Below are positions 1 through 9,748 of a stretch of DNA of 64,000 nt, piece after piece. Each line of letters begins with the position of its first letter. Position 1 is the first letter of the stretch. The stretch comes from Pseudoglutamicibacter cumminsii (GTDB lineage Bacteria; Actinomycetota; Actinomycetes; Actinomycetales; Micrococcaceae). The notes under the pieces are model-generated. The model ran no database searches, was not told where the DNA came from, and saw nothing but the letters and a program-made list of their open reading frames with translations. A program made the position numbers and the translations under genes. The stretch lies in assembly GCF_003143995.1 (NCBI RefSeq), contig NZ_QFWG01000008.1:47289-111288 (forward strand). Direction: 5' to 3'.

Positions 1-72
1 GTCGACGGCCGTGATGCCTTCGGCCTGGACCGTCTCCTGGAACTTGTCAGCAGTAAGATCAAACGTCGCCAT
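1..72 (-). CDS. trxA: thioredoxin, N-terminal 24 codons (partial)
   Basis: Only the 5' end is in the window; the gene runs off the left edge on the reverse strand. The 24 visible codons start MATFDLTADKFQET and end in GITAVD. This is the beta1-alpha1 start of a classical thioredoxin, just before the expected VDFWA and CGPC motif, which lies outside. The ATG at 72-70 is preceded by an AGGAG Shine-Dalgarno sequence about 5 nt upstream, which fixes the start. Thioredoxins reduce protein disulfides in the cytoplasm using thioredoxin reductase. The identification rests on a short stretch, but the N-terminal pattern is typical of actinobacterial TrxA. Confidence 0.7.
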   Translation of the reverse strand, partial: MATFDLTADKFQETVQAEGITAVD

Positions 73-164
73 GGGTTGCTCCTAACGTGGTCGACACAAC
101 ATGCCTGAGGTGTACAACCCGCCAGCAACGCCTCGTATTCCACCGGCCACGCCGGCCACCCCGT

Positions 165-1403
165 CTACTCGGCGGCGGCGAGCTGGCCGCACGCCCCGTC
201 GATCTCTTTACCGCGGGTATCACGCAGAGTCGTCGGGATACCGGCCGCTTCGAGGCGCTGAATGAACTCCCGCGTGACTTCCTTAGTTGAGGACGTCCAG
301 ATCGAGCCCGGGGTCGGGTTGAGTGGGATGGGGTTCACGTGGGCCCAACCGCGGCCGCGTTCGTTGAGCTTCTTAGCGAGCAGGTCGGCACGCCATGCGT
401 GGTCGTTCATGTCCTTGATGAGCGCGTACTCGATCGAAACGCGGCGGCCCGTGGTCTCGAAGTAGTTGTAGGCCGCATCCAGGACCTCGTCGACCTTCCA
501 GCGGGAGTTAACCGGGATCAGGTCGTCACGCAGGTCATCGTCGGGCGCGTGCAGAGACAACGCGAAACGCACCTGCAGGTTCTCTGCCGCGAGCTTGCGG
601 ATGCCCGGCTCCAATCCCACCGTCGAGATCGTGATGCCTCGAGCCGACATGCCAAGCCCTTCCGGCGCATCGGCGATCATACGGTGCACCGCGTTCATGA
701 CGCGCTTATAGTTGGCCAGCGGCTCACCCATGCCCATGAAAACGATGTTGTTGACGCGGGCCTGAGGCTGATCGTCGCCGCGGATCTTGCCGAGCCCACC
801 CTCGGCGATCACGCGGTTAGCTTTGACGATCTGGTCGATGATCTCGGCGGTAGACATGTTGCGGGTCAAGCCGTTCTGGCCCGTCGCGCAGAACGGGCAG
901 TTCATACCGCAACCGCACTGGGATGAGATGCACAGCGTGATGCGGTTCGGGTACCGCATCAACACAGACTCAACCAGGGCGCCATCGAACAGGCGCCACA
1001 AGAACTTGATGGTCGCGCCGTCGTCGGTCACGAGCCTGCGGACCTCGGCCAGCAACGGAGGGAAGAACGCCTCCCCGATCGCTTCACGCTTGTCTTTCGG
1101 AAGGTCGGTCATCTCTTCCGTCTGGTCCGTGTAGTGCTGGAAGTAGTGCGTCGAGACCTGCTTGGCTCGGAACGCCGGCAGACCCAGCTCTTTCATCTTT
1201 TCCTGTCGCTCGGCAAGCGTCATATCGGCAAGATGCTGCGGCGGCTGCTTGACGCGCGGCCGCTGCGCGAACTGGAGAGTCGGGCGGCCATCGGGCCCCA
1301 TCGGCTGCTTCCAGCCCTCCGCAGTTGGTCGAACCTGCGGGCGCTGACTCTTAGATGGAGCGGACTGCGGATGCTTCTGCGAAGGTTTCTTGGAAGTGTT
1401 CAT
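165..1403 (-). CDS. rlmN: 23S rRNA/tRNA adenine C2-methyltransferase RlmN
   Basis: Radical-SAM enzyme that methylates C2 of A2503 in 23S rRNA, and A37 in some tRNAs. The protein is 412 aa, slightly longer than E. coli RlmN (384 aa) because of a basic, Pro/Gln-rich N-terminal extension of about 50 residues. The radical-SAM cluster motif CxxxCxxC is visible as CGMNCPFC (C165, C169, C172). It is followed by the RlmN-typical [16 protein letters not shown] and by [15 protein letters not shown]. The C-terminal catalytic Cys lies in IDGACGQL. The ATG start is 35 nt from the divergent gene at 1439, so the two share a short promoter region. Confidence 0.95.
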   Translation of the reverse strand: MNTSKKPSQKHPQSAPSKSQRPQVRPTAEGWKQPMGPDGRPTLQFAQRPRVKQPPQHLADMTLAERQEKMKELGLPAFRAKQVSTHYFQHYTDQTEEMTDLPKDKREAIGEAFFPPLLAEVRRLVTDDGATIKFLWRLFDGALVESVLMRYPNRITLCISSQCGCGMNCPFCATGQNGLTRNMSTAEIIDQIVKANRVIAEGGLGKIRGDDQPQARVNNIVFMGMGEPLANYKRVMNAVHRMIADAPEGLGMSARGITISTVGLEPGIRKLAAENLQVRFALSLHAPDDDLRDDLIPVNSRWKVDEVLDAAYNYFETTGRRVSIEYALIKDMNDHAWRADLLAKKLNERGRGWAHVNPIPLNPTPGSIWTSSTKEVTREFIQRLEAAGIPTTLRDTRGKEIDGACGQLAAAE

Positions 1404-1438
1404 GGTGTCTCTATCATCCCACGAGGTAGGTTGGAGAC

Positions 1439-2338
1439 ATGATCAAGGAACAAGCTCTTCCCACGAAGCCCACTCATTCTGGTGCTTTCACGCTCGAACC
1501 GGCGCAGCGCCAGGCTCGCGCCGTGATGCGTGGTGGCGGTATATCTTTCCTCGTTTTGGCTGCGTGGTGGGGCGTTGCTGCCGCGCTGTTCCAGTGGGGA
1601 ACCCCGATTGCTGGCCAGATCGCATTGTTGATCGGTGCCGTGGTGGCGCAGCCGATCACGTGGGCGATCCTCAAGCTCCTGGGCGGCCCTGCGTGGCTTC
1701 CTCGCGAGAACCCGTTGCGAGGGCTCGCACTCGCTAATGCCACAATCCCTGTCGTGTGCGTTTTGGCCGCGATGGCGATGGCCACGAAGATCCCGGAGGC
1801 TTTCTTCGCCGCCGCGATGGTCGGTTGGGCCGCCGCTGCGTTGCCTGATGCGACGCTGTACGGGATGCGGATCCACTGGGTTTTCGGTGGCCTGCTGATT
1901 CTGATTCCGGTTTTGTTGTGGTTCGCGATGCCGACCGTTCTTCCGTGGGCTGGCCTGATCGGCGTGGTCATGTTCACGCTGTTCGGCCCGCTGATCTTGC
2001 GTTCAGGCAACCTCTTGCCCGCCGACGGCAGTGTTCCTTCGATGACGCAGGCCGCTGACATCTCGGCGTCGGCTCAGCCGGTTGCCGGCAAGGACGGTAA
2101 GTCGGCTGGCAAGAAGGCGGATGCTACGACGGTGGGCGGCAAGAACGCTCAGGCTGCTGAAAAGAACGCTGGCGGCCCGAAGGCGCCAACTGGCAAGCAG
2201 GTTGCTGACAAGCCCGCTTCACAGCCAATTCCACAGCCTCAAGAAGCAGGGCAGCCACAGGAGCCGGGCAAAAACGCGCCAGAGGGCAAGAGCGCGCCGG
2301 AAGGCAAGCTCGGTGGGGAACAGCCGCCGCGCCCATAA
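1439..2338 (+). CDS. multi-pass membrane protein with Lys/Pro/Ala-rich tail, function unknown
   Basis: 299 aa, not assigned to a family I can name with confidence. Residues about 30-190 hold five or six hydrophobic segments, for example [15 protein letters not shown] and [15 protein letters not shown]. From about residue 205 onward the chain is a low-complexity, hydrophilic tail rich in Lys, Ala, Gly, Pro and Gln, probably cytoplasmic and disordered. The ATG has a weak GGAG close upstream and also sits 6 nt after a TAGGTT hexamer, so it could be leaderless. The gene is divergent from rlmN and convergent with the ABC permease, separated from it by a strong bidirectional terminator. No function is proposed. 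Confidence 0.75.
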   Translation: MIKEQALPTKPTHSGAFTLEPAQRQARAVMRGGGISFLVLAAWWGVAAALFQWGTPIAGQIALLIGAVVAQPITWAILKLLGGPAWLPRENPLRGLALANATIPVVCVLAAMAMATKIPEAFFAAAMVGWAAAALPDATLYGMRIHWVFGGLLILIPVLLWFAMPTVLPWAGLIGVVMFTLFGPLILRSGNLLPADGSVPSMTQAADISASAQPVAGKDGKSAGKKADATTVGGKNAQAAEKNAGGPKAPTGKQVADKPASQPIPQPQEAGQPQEPGKNAPEGKSAPEGKLGGEQPPRP

Positions 2339-2362
2339 CCGCAACATCAGCATCTAAAGCAA

Positions 2363-2393
2363 CGGGCCCGCCGGAATCACTCCGGCGGGCCCG
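2363..2393. terminator. bidirectional intrinsic terminator
   Basis: A perfect 13-bp GC-rich stem (cgggcccgccgga / tccggcgggcccg) with a 5-nt loop lies between the convergent ends of the membrane-protein gene (2338) and the ABC permease gene (2414). It can serve transcripts from both sides. T-tracts are poor, as is common in high-GC actinobacteria. Confidence 0.8.
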
Positions 2394-2413
2394 CTTGCGT
2401 CTGCATCCGAGGT

Positions 2414-5400
2414 CTACACGCGTTGCAACGGCAAACGCGGAACCAAGAGCCACCCAACCAGCGTGGACCCCACAGGAACAGCGAGCAACAACGCAAGAAG
2501 CTGCGGCCACGGAATCCAGCTGAGCGTATAGAGCTCCACCAGGCCATACCCGATCAGCGGCGGCAAAGCGACCGCAATACCCAACACCACGCCCAACGTG
2601 GAAAGCAGGAACGCTTGAATCGCAGAGAACCCACGACGCAAAACACCCGTTGACCCCATCACCAAAACCAACAGCTGATCACGCCGCGCATCCGTGACCC
2701 CAATCCCAGCCGTCAGCGACGCCAGCGTGATGATCATCAACGCCGCGGCACCCGTGACCGGCCATATGAACGGATCCGCAACCGGCTGCAGATTCGCGTT
2801 CGTATCCATCTGCAAATTAGAAGACGACAACTCCTCGTTGACCAGCTGAGTCTGTGCATCCGTGATCGGGGCACTGAACTTCACAAGCAAACCGCCCAAG
2901 CCCATCCGCTGATGCGTCCCCTCAAGCGCAGACGAAGGAATCACAACGATCGGGCGCGCACCCACACCCTTCGACTGATACACGTGAGCCTGGAGGCGAT
3001 GCTCGGTCATCGGGGCCCAGAGCGGCCACCGCATATTCAGAGACGAAACACCAACCTCGGTGTCAGCATGCTCACCCACGTCGATGCCTTCGTCGGCCGG
3101 GTTCATGCTGAACTCGCCCAAACGGATCTTTCCGTCCGCAGCAACATACTGCGGGTCGAAAACCAGCGCCTGCCCTTCACGCAAAGCCCGTTCAGCGGCC
3201 TCATCCTCGCCCCACAGCGGGCTCGGCATCGTCTCGGGACGTTCCGGATCCACGACCACAACAGTCTGCGTCGGATAATTCAAATCAACAGCAGTCACGA
3301 CGCCCGTAGCGCTACCGCCACACTTAGACTTCTGCTCACGAGTCAGCTCGCCAACCTGTTTCGACAACGCACCCACGCGACCCTCAAGAGTCGGGCTCGT
3401 AGGGATAGGCAAACTGCACAGACTGCCCTCCGGATACAGCGGGTACAGCTCAGTACACGAACTAGAGAACTGCGTAGCGCACGTCGGCAACGGCTGATAC
3501 ACCTCCCAGCCACGCTCAGCCTGAGGAGCCCCTGGAACCTGCGCGATATCAGCGATCTTCGTGTGAACGCCCGCCGCCCCACCCGCGTAAATGCCCTCGC
3601 TCGACGCCAGCTGCTCGACCGTGATCGTGCGGCCTTCAACCTGACCCTGCGTCAACGCCTTACGTTCCAGCGTCGTCCGGTCGTCCACCGCAACCCAACC
3701 AGTGCGATCATCCGGAGCCAACGCATCCATCGACGACGCAATCAACGACGCCTTCGTCACCGCAAGCAAAACAATCCCACACACACCCACCACCGTGATC
3801 GAAACAACCACAGCCAAAACCGGGACAGAACGGCCCCGACGACGGCTAAGGTCACGCACCGAAAGACGGAACGCAAACGGCAGATGGCGGTCCCACTTAG
3901 AGAACGAACTCACCATCGATGGGATCAAAAACATGACGCCAGCAAGCATGAAGAACATCGCCAACAGCTGGCTGCCACCCAACATGACCCGCGCGCCCTG
4001 CAACTGCTCATCGGTCTCAATCGACAAGCCACGGATCGTCAACGCGATGGACGCAATCAAACCAGTGATCAGCAACGTCCAGCCGACCCACTGACTCAAC
4101 GGACGCACCGGCTGAACCTCAGCCGCCGCCGACGCATTGGCAAACACACGGCGCGAAGCCCTGACACCAACCCACCACGACGTCACAGACGCCGCCAGCA
4201 AAGCCAAAACCGCGGTAGAGAGAATCTCAACCCACGGAACATGCGGACCAAACACAGCAACATGCCGCGCCTCAGCCGCACCAATCCACAGCCAACCCAC
4301 CAAAGCGCCCACAGCGCCACCCAGCACAGCACCCACAGTGCCGCATGCGATACCCACCAACAGCACCACGCGACGCAAAACGCCAGGCTCAGCGCCCATC
4401 GTCGACAGCTGACGCAGCAACGTGCCCTGACGGCGCACAGAAATCGTCAACGCGAAACCGCTCAAGACAATCGCTTCAGAGAACGCGACGACCGCCAAAA
4501 TCCCCACGGGGAGTGCCTGCTCCGTACCCATCACACTGCTGAGCAGATAGCGCACATCGAACGGCTTCTTATCCGTCGAATGGCCAAATTCATCCACCAC
4601 TGGACGGAACAGCGCAGGGACCTCCGCGCGGTCATAGGCGAGGAACTGCGCGTACGTGTCCGGGACGTCGCCGCTCAAATACAAGCGCTGCGTGCCCTTA
4701 CCGGAGAGCTTCTTCGCAATCGCGCTGCCCTCCTGCACGAACAACGTCGGCACAGAGCTCGGTTCAAGCCGCAAAATGTTGCTCAGCTGCGGCCAACCTT
4801 CAGCATTATCCGAAAGCTGGCCCGAGATGGTGAACGTCTGATACGTCCCCTCCTGGCCAGTGCGGCTCGGGTCGAGGATGCCCACCTGGCCCTCGGCTGT
4901 AGTGCTTTTGCCGCGCGCCTCCGCACGCTCGCGCGCCTGGTCAAGGAGCTTCGCAAGCTGCGGGGTCACCATGACCTCGTCCGCTTCTGGGTCGGCGACC
5001 TCGCCGTTGAGCAGAGTGAAGCGGCCGTCCTTGCCGAGGAGTTTAGAGTTACGGAAATCCGCGATCACCGTCTGAACCGTCGAATACTGCCCCATACCGA
5101 GTAGGTCCACCGAGACCGTCTCAACGGTCGTGACGGAAACACCCGGCGGGATCGCGGCCGTCAGGTCGCACGGAGGCTCGCCGCACAGCGCATGATTGCG
5201 GGCTTCTTTCGCGGCCTGTTCCGCGTCGATACCCATGCCCGCCAGTTTCTGGGCGTTGAGCCGGATGTTCGGATTGGCGGGGGCAGGGAACGTTGAGGAA
5301 CGCTCGCCCTCCTCCGGGTTCGGTCCAGGGGGCGCCGCATCAGATTCAGAACCCCCGCCCGTGTTGAGAGTCATGGCCTGAGCGGCGTTGAACGTCGGAT

Positions 5401-5656
5401 CAGACGGGTCAATCAGCACTCCATCGAAGCCCGACAACACCCGGTTCGCGTACTCAGTCGGCGAAGGCTTGCTCGCTGAATAAAACAGGGTTCCGATGGC
5501 ACCCACCAGGAGCACAGGGATAGCGATGAGGAACGCGATGATCGCGTGCCGCAACGGATTCCTGCGGATGATGCGCTTGGCTAGCCGCCACGCGCTGTAC
5601 TTGAAACTGCGGCGCGGGTTAGCCACGGTCAGTGAGCGGGACTCTGTGGTCTTCAC
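2414..5656 (-). CDS. ABC transporter permease, FtsX/MacB-like
   Basis: Large permease of 1080 aa. An N-terminal transmembrane helix (about residues 35-60, RHAIIAFLIAIPVLLVGAIG) is followed by a long extracellular domain. Then come two clusters of helices with FtsX-like character (about 385-620, e.g. VGILAVVAFSEAIVLSGFAL and RRQGTLLRQLSTMGAEPGV, and about 960-1080). This duplicated FtsX layout is typical of actinobacterial MacB-like permeases that act with a LolD-type ATPase in peptide or lipid export or envelope remodelling. The GTG start overlaps the stop of the upstream ATPase gene by 4 nt (GTGA), so the two are translationally coupled. Substrate unknown. Confidence 0.88.
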   Translation of the reverse strand: MKTTESRSLTVANPRRSFKYSAWRLAKRIIRRNPLRHAIIAFLIAIPVLLVGAIGTLFYSASKPSPTEYANRVLSGFDGVLIDPSDPTFNAAQAMTLNTGGGSESDAAPPGPNPEEGERSSTFPAPANPNIRLNAQKLAGMGIDAEQAAKEARNHALCGEPPCDLTAAIPPGVSVTTVETVSVDLLGMGQYSTVQTVIADFRNSKLLGKDGRFTLLNGEVADPEADEVMVTPQLAKLLDQARERAEARGKSTTAEGQVGILDPSRTGQEGTYQTFTISGQLSDNAEGWPQLSNILRLEPSSVPTLFVQEGSAIAKKLSGKGTQRLYLSGDVPDTYAQFLAYDRAEVPALFRPVVDEFGHSTDKKPFDVRYLLSSVMGTEQALPVGILAVVAFSEAIVLSGFALTISVRRQGTLLRQLSTMGAEPGVLRRVVLLVGIACGTVGAVLGGAVGALVGWLWIGAAEARHVAVFGPHVPWVEILSTAVLALLAASVTSWWVGVRASRRVFANASAAAEVQPVRPLSQWVGWTLLITGLIASIALTIRGLSIETDEQLQGARVMLGGSQLLAMFFMLAGVMFLIPSMVSSFSKWDRHLPFAFRLSVRDLSRRRGRSVPVLAVVVSITVVGVCGIVLLAVTKASLIASSMDALAPDDRTGWVAVDDRTTLERKALTQGQVEGRTITVEQLASSEGIYAGGAAGVHTKIADIAQVPGAPQAERGWEVYQPLPTCATQFSSSCTELYPLYPEGSLCSLPIPTSPTLEGRVGALSKQVGELTREQKSKCGGSATGVVTAVDLNYPTQTVVVVDPERPETMPSPLWGEDEAAERALREGQALVFDPQYVAADGKIRLGEFSMNPADEGIDVGEHADTEVGVSSLNMRWPLWAPMTEHRLQAHVYQSKGVGARPIVVIPSSALEGTHQRMGLGGLLVKFSAPITDAQTQLVNEELSSSNLQMDTNANLQPVADPFIWPVTGAAALMIITLASLTAGIGVTDARRDQLLVLVMGSTGVLRRGFSAIQAFLLSTLGVVLGIAVALPPLIGYGLVELYTLSWIPWPQLLALLLAVPVGSTLVGWLLVPRLPLQRV

Positions 5657-6483
5657 TCGGTTCCACCCAGCAGGACGTCATCGTCAAACAGCGAAGCAGT
5701 GGACTGTTCCGCGTCAGTGGAGGCGGTGTCGGCTGCGCCGGTGGCACCGGCGGAGGTGCCGGCGGAGGCGACGACGGTGGTGTCAGACACGATCTTCCCG
5801 TCGCTGAGCTCAATCACGCGGTCAGCCCACGGTAGCGTTTCCGGTTCGTGCGTCACCACGATCACCGCGGAGCCCGCAGCAGCCTGCTGCCGCAACAATC
5901 TCATCGTTTCTGTACTCGCGGCTTGATCGAGTGCGCCCGTGGGCTCGTCCGCGAGGATCACACGCTTCTCGCCCGTAATCGCGCGGGCAATCGCTACCCG
6001 CTGCTGATACCCTGCCGACAACTCCATGACCCAACGGTCTGCCGCGTCTTTCAGACCCACCGCGTCGAGCGCTTCAAGCGCCGCTTTCCGCGCGGCACGC
6101 GGCCGCACACCATCCAGCTCGAGCGGCAGCGCGACGTTCTCTGCCGCCGTGAGGATGCTGATGAGGTTGTGGTCCTGGAACACAAAGCCGATGGCTCGGC
6201 GCCTCAAACGCGCGGACTGCGTGCGGTTCAAGCCGTAAAGGTCGGTGCCAACGATGTGGATGCGGCCGGAATCCGGACGCTGCAGTCCACCCATGAGAGA
6301 CAAGATGGAGGACTTACCCGAGCCTGATGGCCCGGTGATCATTACGAGTTCGCCGGGGTTCACATCGAATGAGACGTCGTCGAGGGCGACCGCACGGGCG
6401 TCACCCTCGCCGTAGCTTTTGGACACGTGGTCGACGACCACCGCGGACCTCACAGGGGCTGTTGGCTTGGTCAGCGGGCTCAT
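5653..6483 (-). CDS. ABC transporter ATP-binding protein, LolD/MacB type
   Basis: 276 aa ATPase. Walker A is ITGPSGSGKSSILS (about residues 49-62), the signature is MELSAGYQQRVAIARA, Walker B is VILADEPTGALD, and the switch His is in VVTHEPE. The LolD/MacB subfamily is indicated by QRPDSGRIHIVGTDLYGL and by pairing with an FtsX-like permease. A C-terminal tail of about 40 residues is Ala/Thr/Ser/Asp-rich and probably disordered. Its ATG overlaps the trpF stop (ATGA) and its stop overlaps the permease start, giving a tight three-gene operon trpF - ATPase - permease. Confidence 0.93.
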   Translation of the reverse strand: MSPLTKPTAPVRSAVVVDHVSKSYGEGDARAVALDDVSFDVNPGELVMITGPSGSGKSSILSLMGGLQRPDSGRIHIVGTDLYGLNRTQSARLRRRAIGFVFQDHNLISILTAAENVALPLELDGVRPRAARKAALEALDAVGLKDAADRWVMELSAGYQQRVAIARAITGEKRVILADEPTGALDQAASTETMRLLRQQAAAGSAVIVVTHEPETLPWADRVIELSDGKIVSDTTVVASAGTSAGATGAADTASTDAEQSTASLFDDDVLLGGTE

Positions 6484-7241
6484 GCTCGGCCCTCCGCGTC
6501 GGTGTCCTCTGCGCTGGCCTTATCTACGCCAGCGCCGTGTTCCGGGGCGTGCGCGGCGTGGAAACCGGCGTTGAGGCGGGCGTGGGCGGTCTTGGCGTTA
6601 TGGATGAATTCGGCGATCTTGTTCATCGACTTGATGCCGCGTTCAGATTCCACGCCGGAGGAAACGTCCACGCCCCACGGCTGTGCATCGGTGATGGCTT
6701 GCGCGACGTTGTCGGGGTTGAGGCCGCCGGCCAGAAGCCACGGTTCCGCGAGCTTAGCGTGTTCGAGCGCCGCGAGGTCCCACGTGCTTCCTGAGCCCGG
6801 GACAGCGGCGTCGATCAGCAGAACGTCTTCGCCGCTCTGCCCGCTTTCAACGTGCGGATGGTGTTTGAGGGAGGTCGCCCACCACACTTGCCGCGGCGCG
6901 TACTCGGCGCCCAGCTCGGGAGCTTTGCTGAAAACGTCGCGTGCCGCGGCTACGTCTTCGGCCCCGTAGTTCCCGTGGAGTTGCAACACGTTCGCGCCGA
7001 TCTCGATCGCGTCCCATGCCGCTGCAACCGCCGGGGTATCGAAAACAACCAGCACGATGTGCGCGGGACGCTGATGCTCAGCGAAGGCTTCCCGCGCCGT
7101 TTCCGCTACGCGCAAGGACTGCTCGTGGTCTGCGTGGCGGGGGCTGGGTTCGTAGTGGACGATCCCGACTGCGTCTGCACCGGATCTCACGGCGTGGCGT
7201 GAGTCTTCGGCTGTGGTCAGCCCACAGATCTTGACGAACAC
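6480..7241 (-). CDS. trpF: phosphoribosylanthranilate isomerase
   Basis: Catalyses the Amadori rearrangement of N-(5-phosphoribosyl)anthranilate to CdRP, the third step of tryptophan synthesis. At 253 aa it is somewhat longer than the usual ~205-220 because of a C-terminal extension of about 30 residues (from about HARLNAGFHAAHAP). Family marks are the N-terminal VKICGLTTAED with the catalytic Cys, LQLHG, the general-acid Asp in LLIDAAVPGSG, LLAGGLNPDNV and GVDVSSGVESERGIKS. The start is GTG at 7241 behind a G-rich stretch. The gene stands apart from other trp genes and is translationally coupled to an ABC transporter, which is unusual. Confidence 0.93.
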   Translation of the reverse strand: MFVKICGLTTAEDSRHAVRSGADAVGIVHYEPSPRHADHEQSLRVAETAREAFAEHQRPAHIVLVVFDTPAVAAAWDAIEIGANVLQLHGNYGAEDVAAARDVFSKAPELGAEYAPRQVWWATSLKHHPHVESGQSGEDVLLIDAAVPGSGSTWDLAALEHAKLAEPWLLAGGLNPDNVAQAITDAQPWGVDVSSGVESERGIKSMNKIAEFIHNAKTAHARLNAGFHAAHAPEHGAGVDKASAEDTDAEGRA

Positions 7242-7327
7242 TGTGACGTACCCCCGTGACGCCGCGCTTGGGTCACGCGGCTAGTTTTGCCCTGCTAGTT
7301 TTGCGCTGGCTTCTCTTGCGTCATTAT

Positions 7328-8602
7328 TTACTCTTGCGTCATTGTCTCACGTGAGTTTCGGTTGGCACTTGAGTTTCGCTTGGCACTTGGCTGTTCGGGT
7401 TTCCGGATGAGGAGCACCATGACGACAGCCAGAAGAGCCGCGACCGCATAGAAGATAAAGACGCCTGGGTAGCCGTTGCCTGTGCTGATCATCCAACCGG
7501 TGATGGCGGGGCCGATGATGGCACCGAAGCGCCCGATGCCGGCGGTCATGCCCATGCCGGTAGACACGAGGTGGGCTGGATAGATGTAGCCGACGAGCCC
7601 GTAGATCATCACCTGGGCCGAGAACACAAATACGCCCGTGACCAGCAGGAACGCGTTGAGCACGAAGCCGCTGTTGAAACGGATGACGAGCGAAAGCAGG
7701 AAGACTGCCGCGAGCAGGAACCACACGGCGATGGATCCGCGGGCGCCAAAGCGGTCTGCGGTTGCGCCGCCGATCAGCAGGCCGATGACGGCGCCGACGT
7801 TGGTCACGAACAGCATCACGAGTGAGTCAGCGACGGGGTATCCGGCGGAGACCATGATCTTAGGTAGCCACTGGTTCAGGCCGTACACAAGCAACAGGCC
7901 CATGAACGATGCGATCCACATCGCGATGGTGGAGCGTGCGCGTCCGTTGGTGAAGAGGGCGGTGATGCCTGGCTTGGTTTCCGCCTCGGCCGCGGCGGCT
8001 GCGTCGGCTTCCTCGGCGGAGCTGTGGTCTGGCAAGTAGAGGTAGATCAGCGGCAGCACGAGGATGCCGAGGCCGCCACCGATGTAGAAGACCCACTGCC
8101 ATGCGTCCGCGACGGCGAGCGCGACGAGGGATGCTCCGACTGCGCCGGCGTGGTAGCCCGTCATGGTCACGGTGGTTGCGTGTGCCCGGCGTCCGCTTGC
8201 CATGGTTTCTTGCATGACGGTGAGTGCAACAGGCATCGATGCGCCGAGGCCGAGGCCGGCGATGAACCGGAAGAGCGCGATGAGGGCCCAGGTGGGCAGG
8301 AGCGGTATCGCGATCGTGAAGATGCTGAAGAGGGCTACGCACGCCAGGAGGGTGCGGCGGCGACCCCATCGGTAGCTGAGTGGACCGATCATGACGGCGC
8401 CGAGGCCCACGCCTACGAGTGACAGGGTTGCGACCACCGTCATGGTTTCGGTGGTGAGGCCCGCGTGTGGTGCGGCTGGGTCCGTGAGGATTGGGGTCGT
8501 GGCGCCGAGCGCCACGAGGTCGAAGCCTTCGAGGGCTACCGTGAACCAGCACAGGATCACAATCCAGGTGCGGGAGAAAGTGTTGTGTGTTTGCGTGCGC
8601 AT
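7328..8602 (-). CDS. MFS transporter, aromatic-acid:H+ symporter (AAHS) type
   Basis: 424 aa, 12 predicted helices. The start WIVILCWFTVALEGFDLVAL, with acidic residues in helix 1, is the AAHS (PcaK/BenK) signature. The loop 2-3 motif is GPLSYRWGRRRTL. This family imports aromatic acids such as 4-hydroxybenzoate, benzoate or related acids by proton symport. I chose ATG at 8602 because a GAGGAG Shine-Dalgarno sequence lies 4-5 nt upstream; an in-frame ATG 15 nt earlier has no such site. The hpa and phd pathways in the window make an aromatic acid a likely substrate, but this gene is not next to either. Divergent from the TetR gene. Confidence 0.88.
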   Translation of the reverse strand: MRTQTHNTFSRTWIVILCWFTVALEGFDLVALGATTPILTDPAAPHAGLTTETMTVVATLSLVGVGLGAVMIGPLSYRWGRRRTLLACVALFSIFTIAIPLLPTWALIALFRFIAGLGLGASMPVALTVMQETMASGRRAHATTVTMTGYHAGAVGASLVALAVADAWQWVFYIGGGLGILVLPLIYLYLPDHSSAEEADAAAAAEAETKPGITALFTNGRARSTIAMWIASFMGLLLVYGLNQWLPKIMVSAGYPVADSLVMLFVTNVGAVIGLLIGGATADRFGARGSIAVWFLLAAVFLLSLVIRFNSGFVLNAFLLVTGVFVFSAQVMIYGLVGYIYPAHLVSTGMGMTAGIGRFGAIIGPAITGWMISTGNGYPGVFIFYAVAALLAVVMVLLIRKPEQPSAKRNSSANRNSRETMTQE

Positions 8603-8802
8603 GCGTCTCCTCAGCAAGCGTCAGGTTCCGGAGTATGCGCGTTGATCGCGCCCGGCGGCCTCCGGAACACAGGAAGTCTATGGGCTTGATGATTTTGAGC
8701 GCCAGTTATTTACGGATTTTCTTGATCGGAACGGTTTCGCGACGGGGTCGATGCCTACGCGGCACGCACATTACACATACATGACACGATTTTGCATGCA
8801 GG

Positions 8803-8853
8803 GCATATTTGCATTCAGAGCATATTTGCACGGCGTGCACATATTGGTAAAAT
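8803..8853 (+). promoter_or_regulatory. leaderless promoter and direct-repeat operator candidate for the tetR gene
   Basis: TTGCAC (8826-8831) and TAAAAT (8848-8853) are spaced 16 nt and form a good sigma-A-type promoter. The ATG at 8861 lies exactly 7 nt after the -10, so the transcript is probably leaderless. Two direct copies of gcatatttgca (8803-8813 and 8820-8830, period 17) and the palindrome TGCATGCA (8793-8800) surround the -35. They are candidate sites for autoregulation by the TetR protein. Confidence 0.5.
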
Positions 8854-8860
8854 GGGTTGT

Positions 8861-9664
8861 ATGACCAACATTCCTGCATCACGTCACGATGAAGCAGCTA
8901 AAGCGCTCGGTAGGCGTGAGCTCAACCGCATGGCCACAACCGAGAAGATTGTGAACGCATGCCTCGATCTCGGCGAGGAAATCGAATGGGAAGACGTCAC
9001 TGTCGATGCGGTCGCTGAGCGGGCAGGGATTTCCCGCCGGACGTTCTTCAACTACTTCAGCTCACTGGCTGAAGCGGTGCACTATCCGCTGACGGTAATG
9101 ATTCAGGATGCTCCTAGACGAATCACCGACACGAACGGCGGTTCTGCCGATCCCGCCGCCGACCCTGATTCTGCCCCGGCGTCTGAAGACCAGCACATCG
9201 AGGCCGGAGAACCGCTTGACTACGCGCAAGCGCTCGCTGCTTCGATACGGCTTGAACTGCTGATCCCTGCAACCCGCACACTCTTGCTGACTCGCGCATC
9301 AGCCCAGCTTCGAGCCGAATCGTTGCGCACGTGGGAAAACAGCGTCACTCAGCTCCTGGAGCCAACCCGGCACCTTTCGCCGAAAGCGCGGTTCGTGGCC
9401 GAGGTTCAAGTCAGAGCCGCGGTTTCCGCCGCTCAAGTGGCCTTCGAACACTGGGCCGCTGCGCTCTCCCACAGCCCGACCAAGGCGGACGTCGAGGTGT
9501 TGCGTCGCGACATCGGCCGGGCCGTATCACTGGTCTCACCGACAAGAATGTTGCCCACATCGGACACTGGCACCGACCACCCCGAGTGGCCGGACTGGCT
9601 CACCAACGATGAACGCGAAGAAATCTATGAGGCGTTCAAAGTGGGACACCCGGCAACCCGGTGA
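8861..9664 (+). CDS. TetR/AcrR family transcriptional regulator
   Basis: 267 aa. The N-terminal TetR helix-turn-helix is clear: TTEKIVNACLDLGEEI, then VTVDAVAERAGISRRTFFNYFSS (about residues 30-70). The C-terminal ligand-binding part has an Asp/Ala-rich insert after about residue 90. I place the start at ATG 8861, not at upstream in-frame ATGs, because a promoter lies exactly at leaderless distance and the upstream codons fall inside promoter sequence. It is followed after 84 nt by the MMPL exporter gene in the same direction, the usual layout for a TetR repressor controlling an exporter. Confidence 0.9.
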   Translation: MTNIPASRHDEAAKALGRRELNRMATTEKIVNACLDLGEEIEWEDVTVDAVAERAGISRRTFFNYFSSLAEAVHYPLTVMIQDAPRRITDTNGGSADPAADPDSAPASEDQHIEAGEPLDYAQALAASIRLELLIPATRTLLLTRASAQLRAESLRTWENSVTQLLEPTRHLSPKARFVAEVQVRAAVSAAQVAFEHWAAALSHSPTKADVEVLRRDIGRAVSLVSPTRMLPTSDTGTDHPEWPDWLTNDEREEIYEAFKVGHPATR

Positions 9665-9748
9665 CACTGAACGCATCAACCCAAGCGCGTCCCAACCCCT
9701 AAATCCACACGTTTTTCAACCCCAACCTCTGCGAGGAATCACGAGAAT

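Noticed and set aside
2912..5104. 730-codon forward open frame opposite the ABC permease gene
   Set aside because: Arg/His/Gln-rich composition without any domain; it is the antisense shadow of a clear FtsX-like permease, common in GC-rich DNA.
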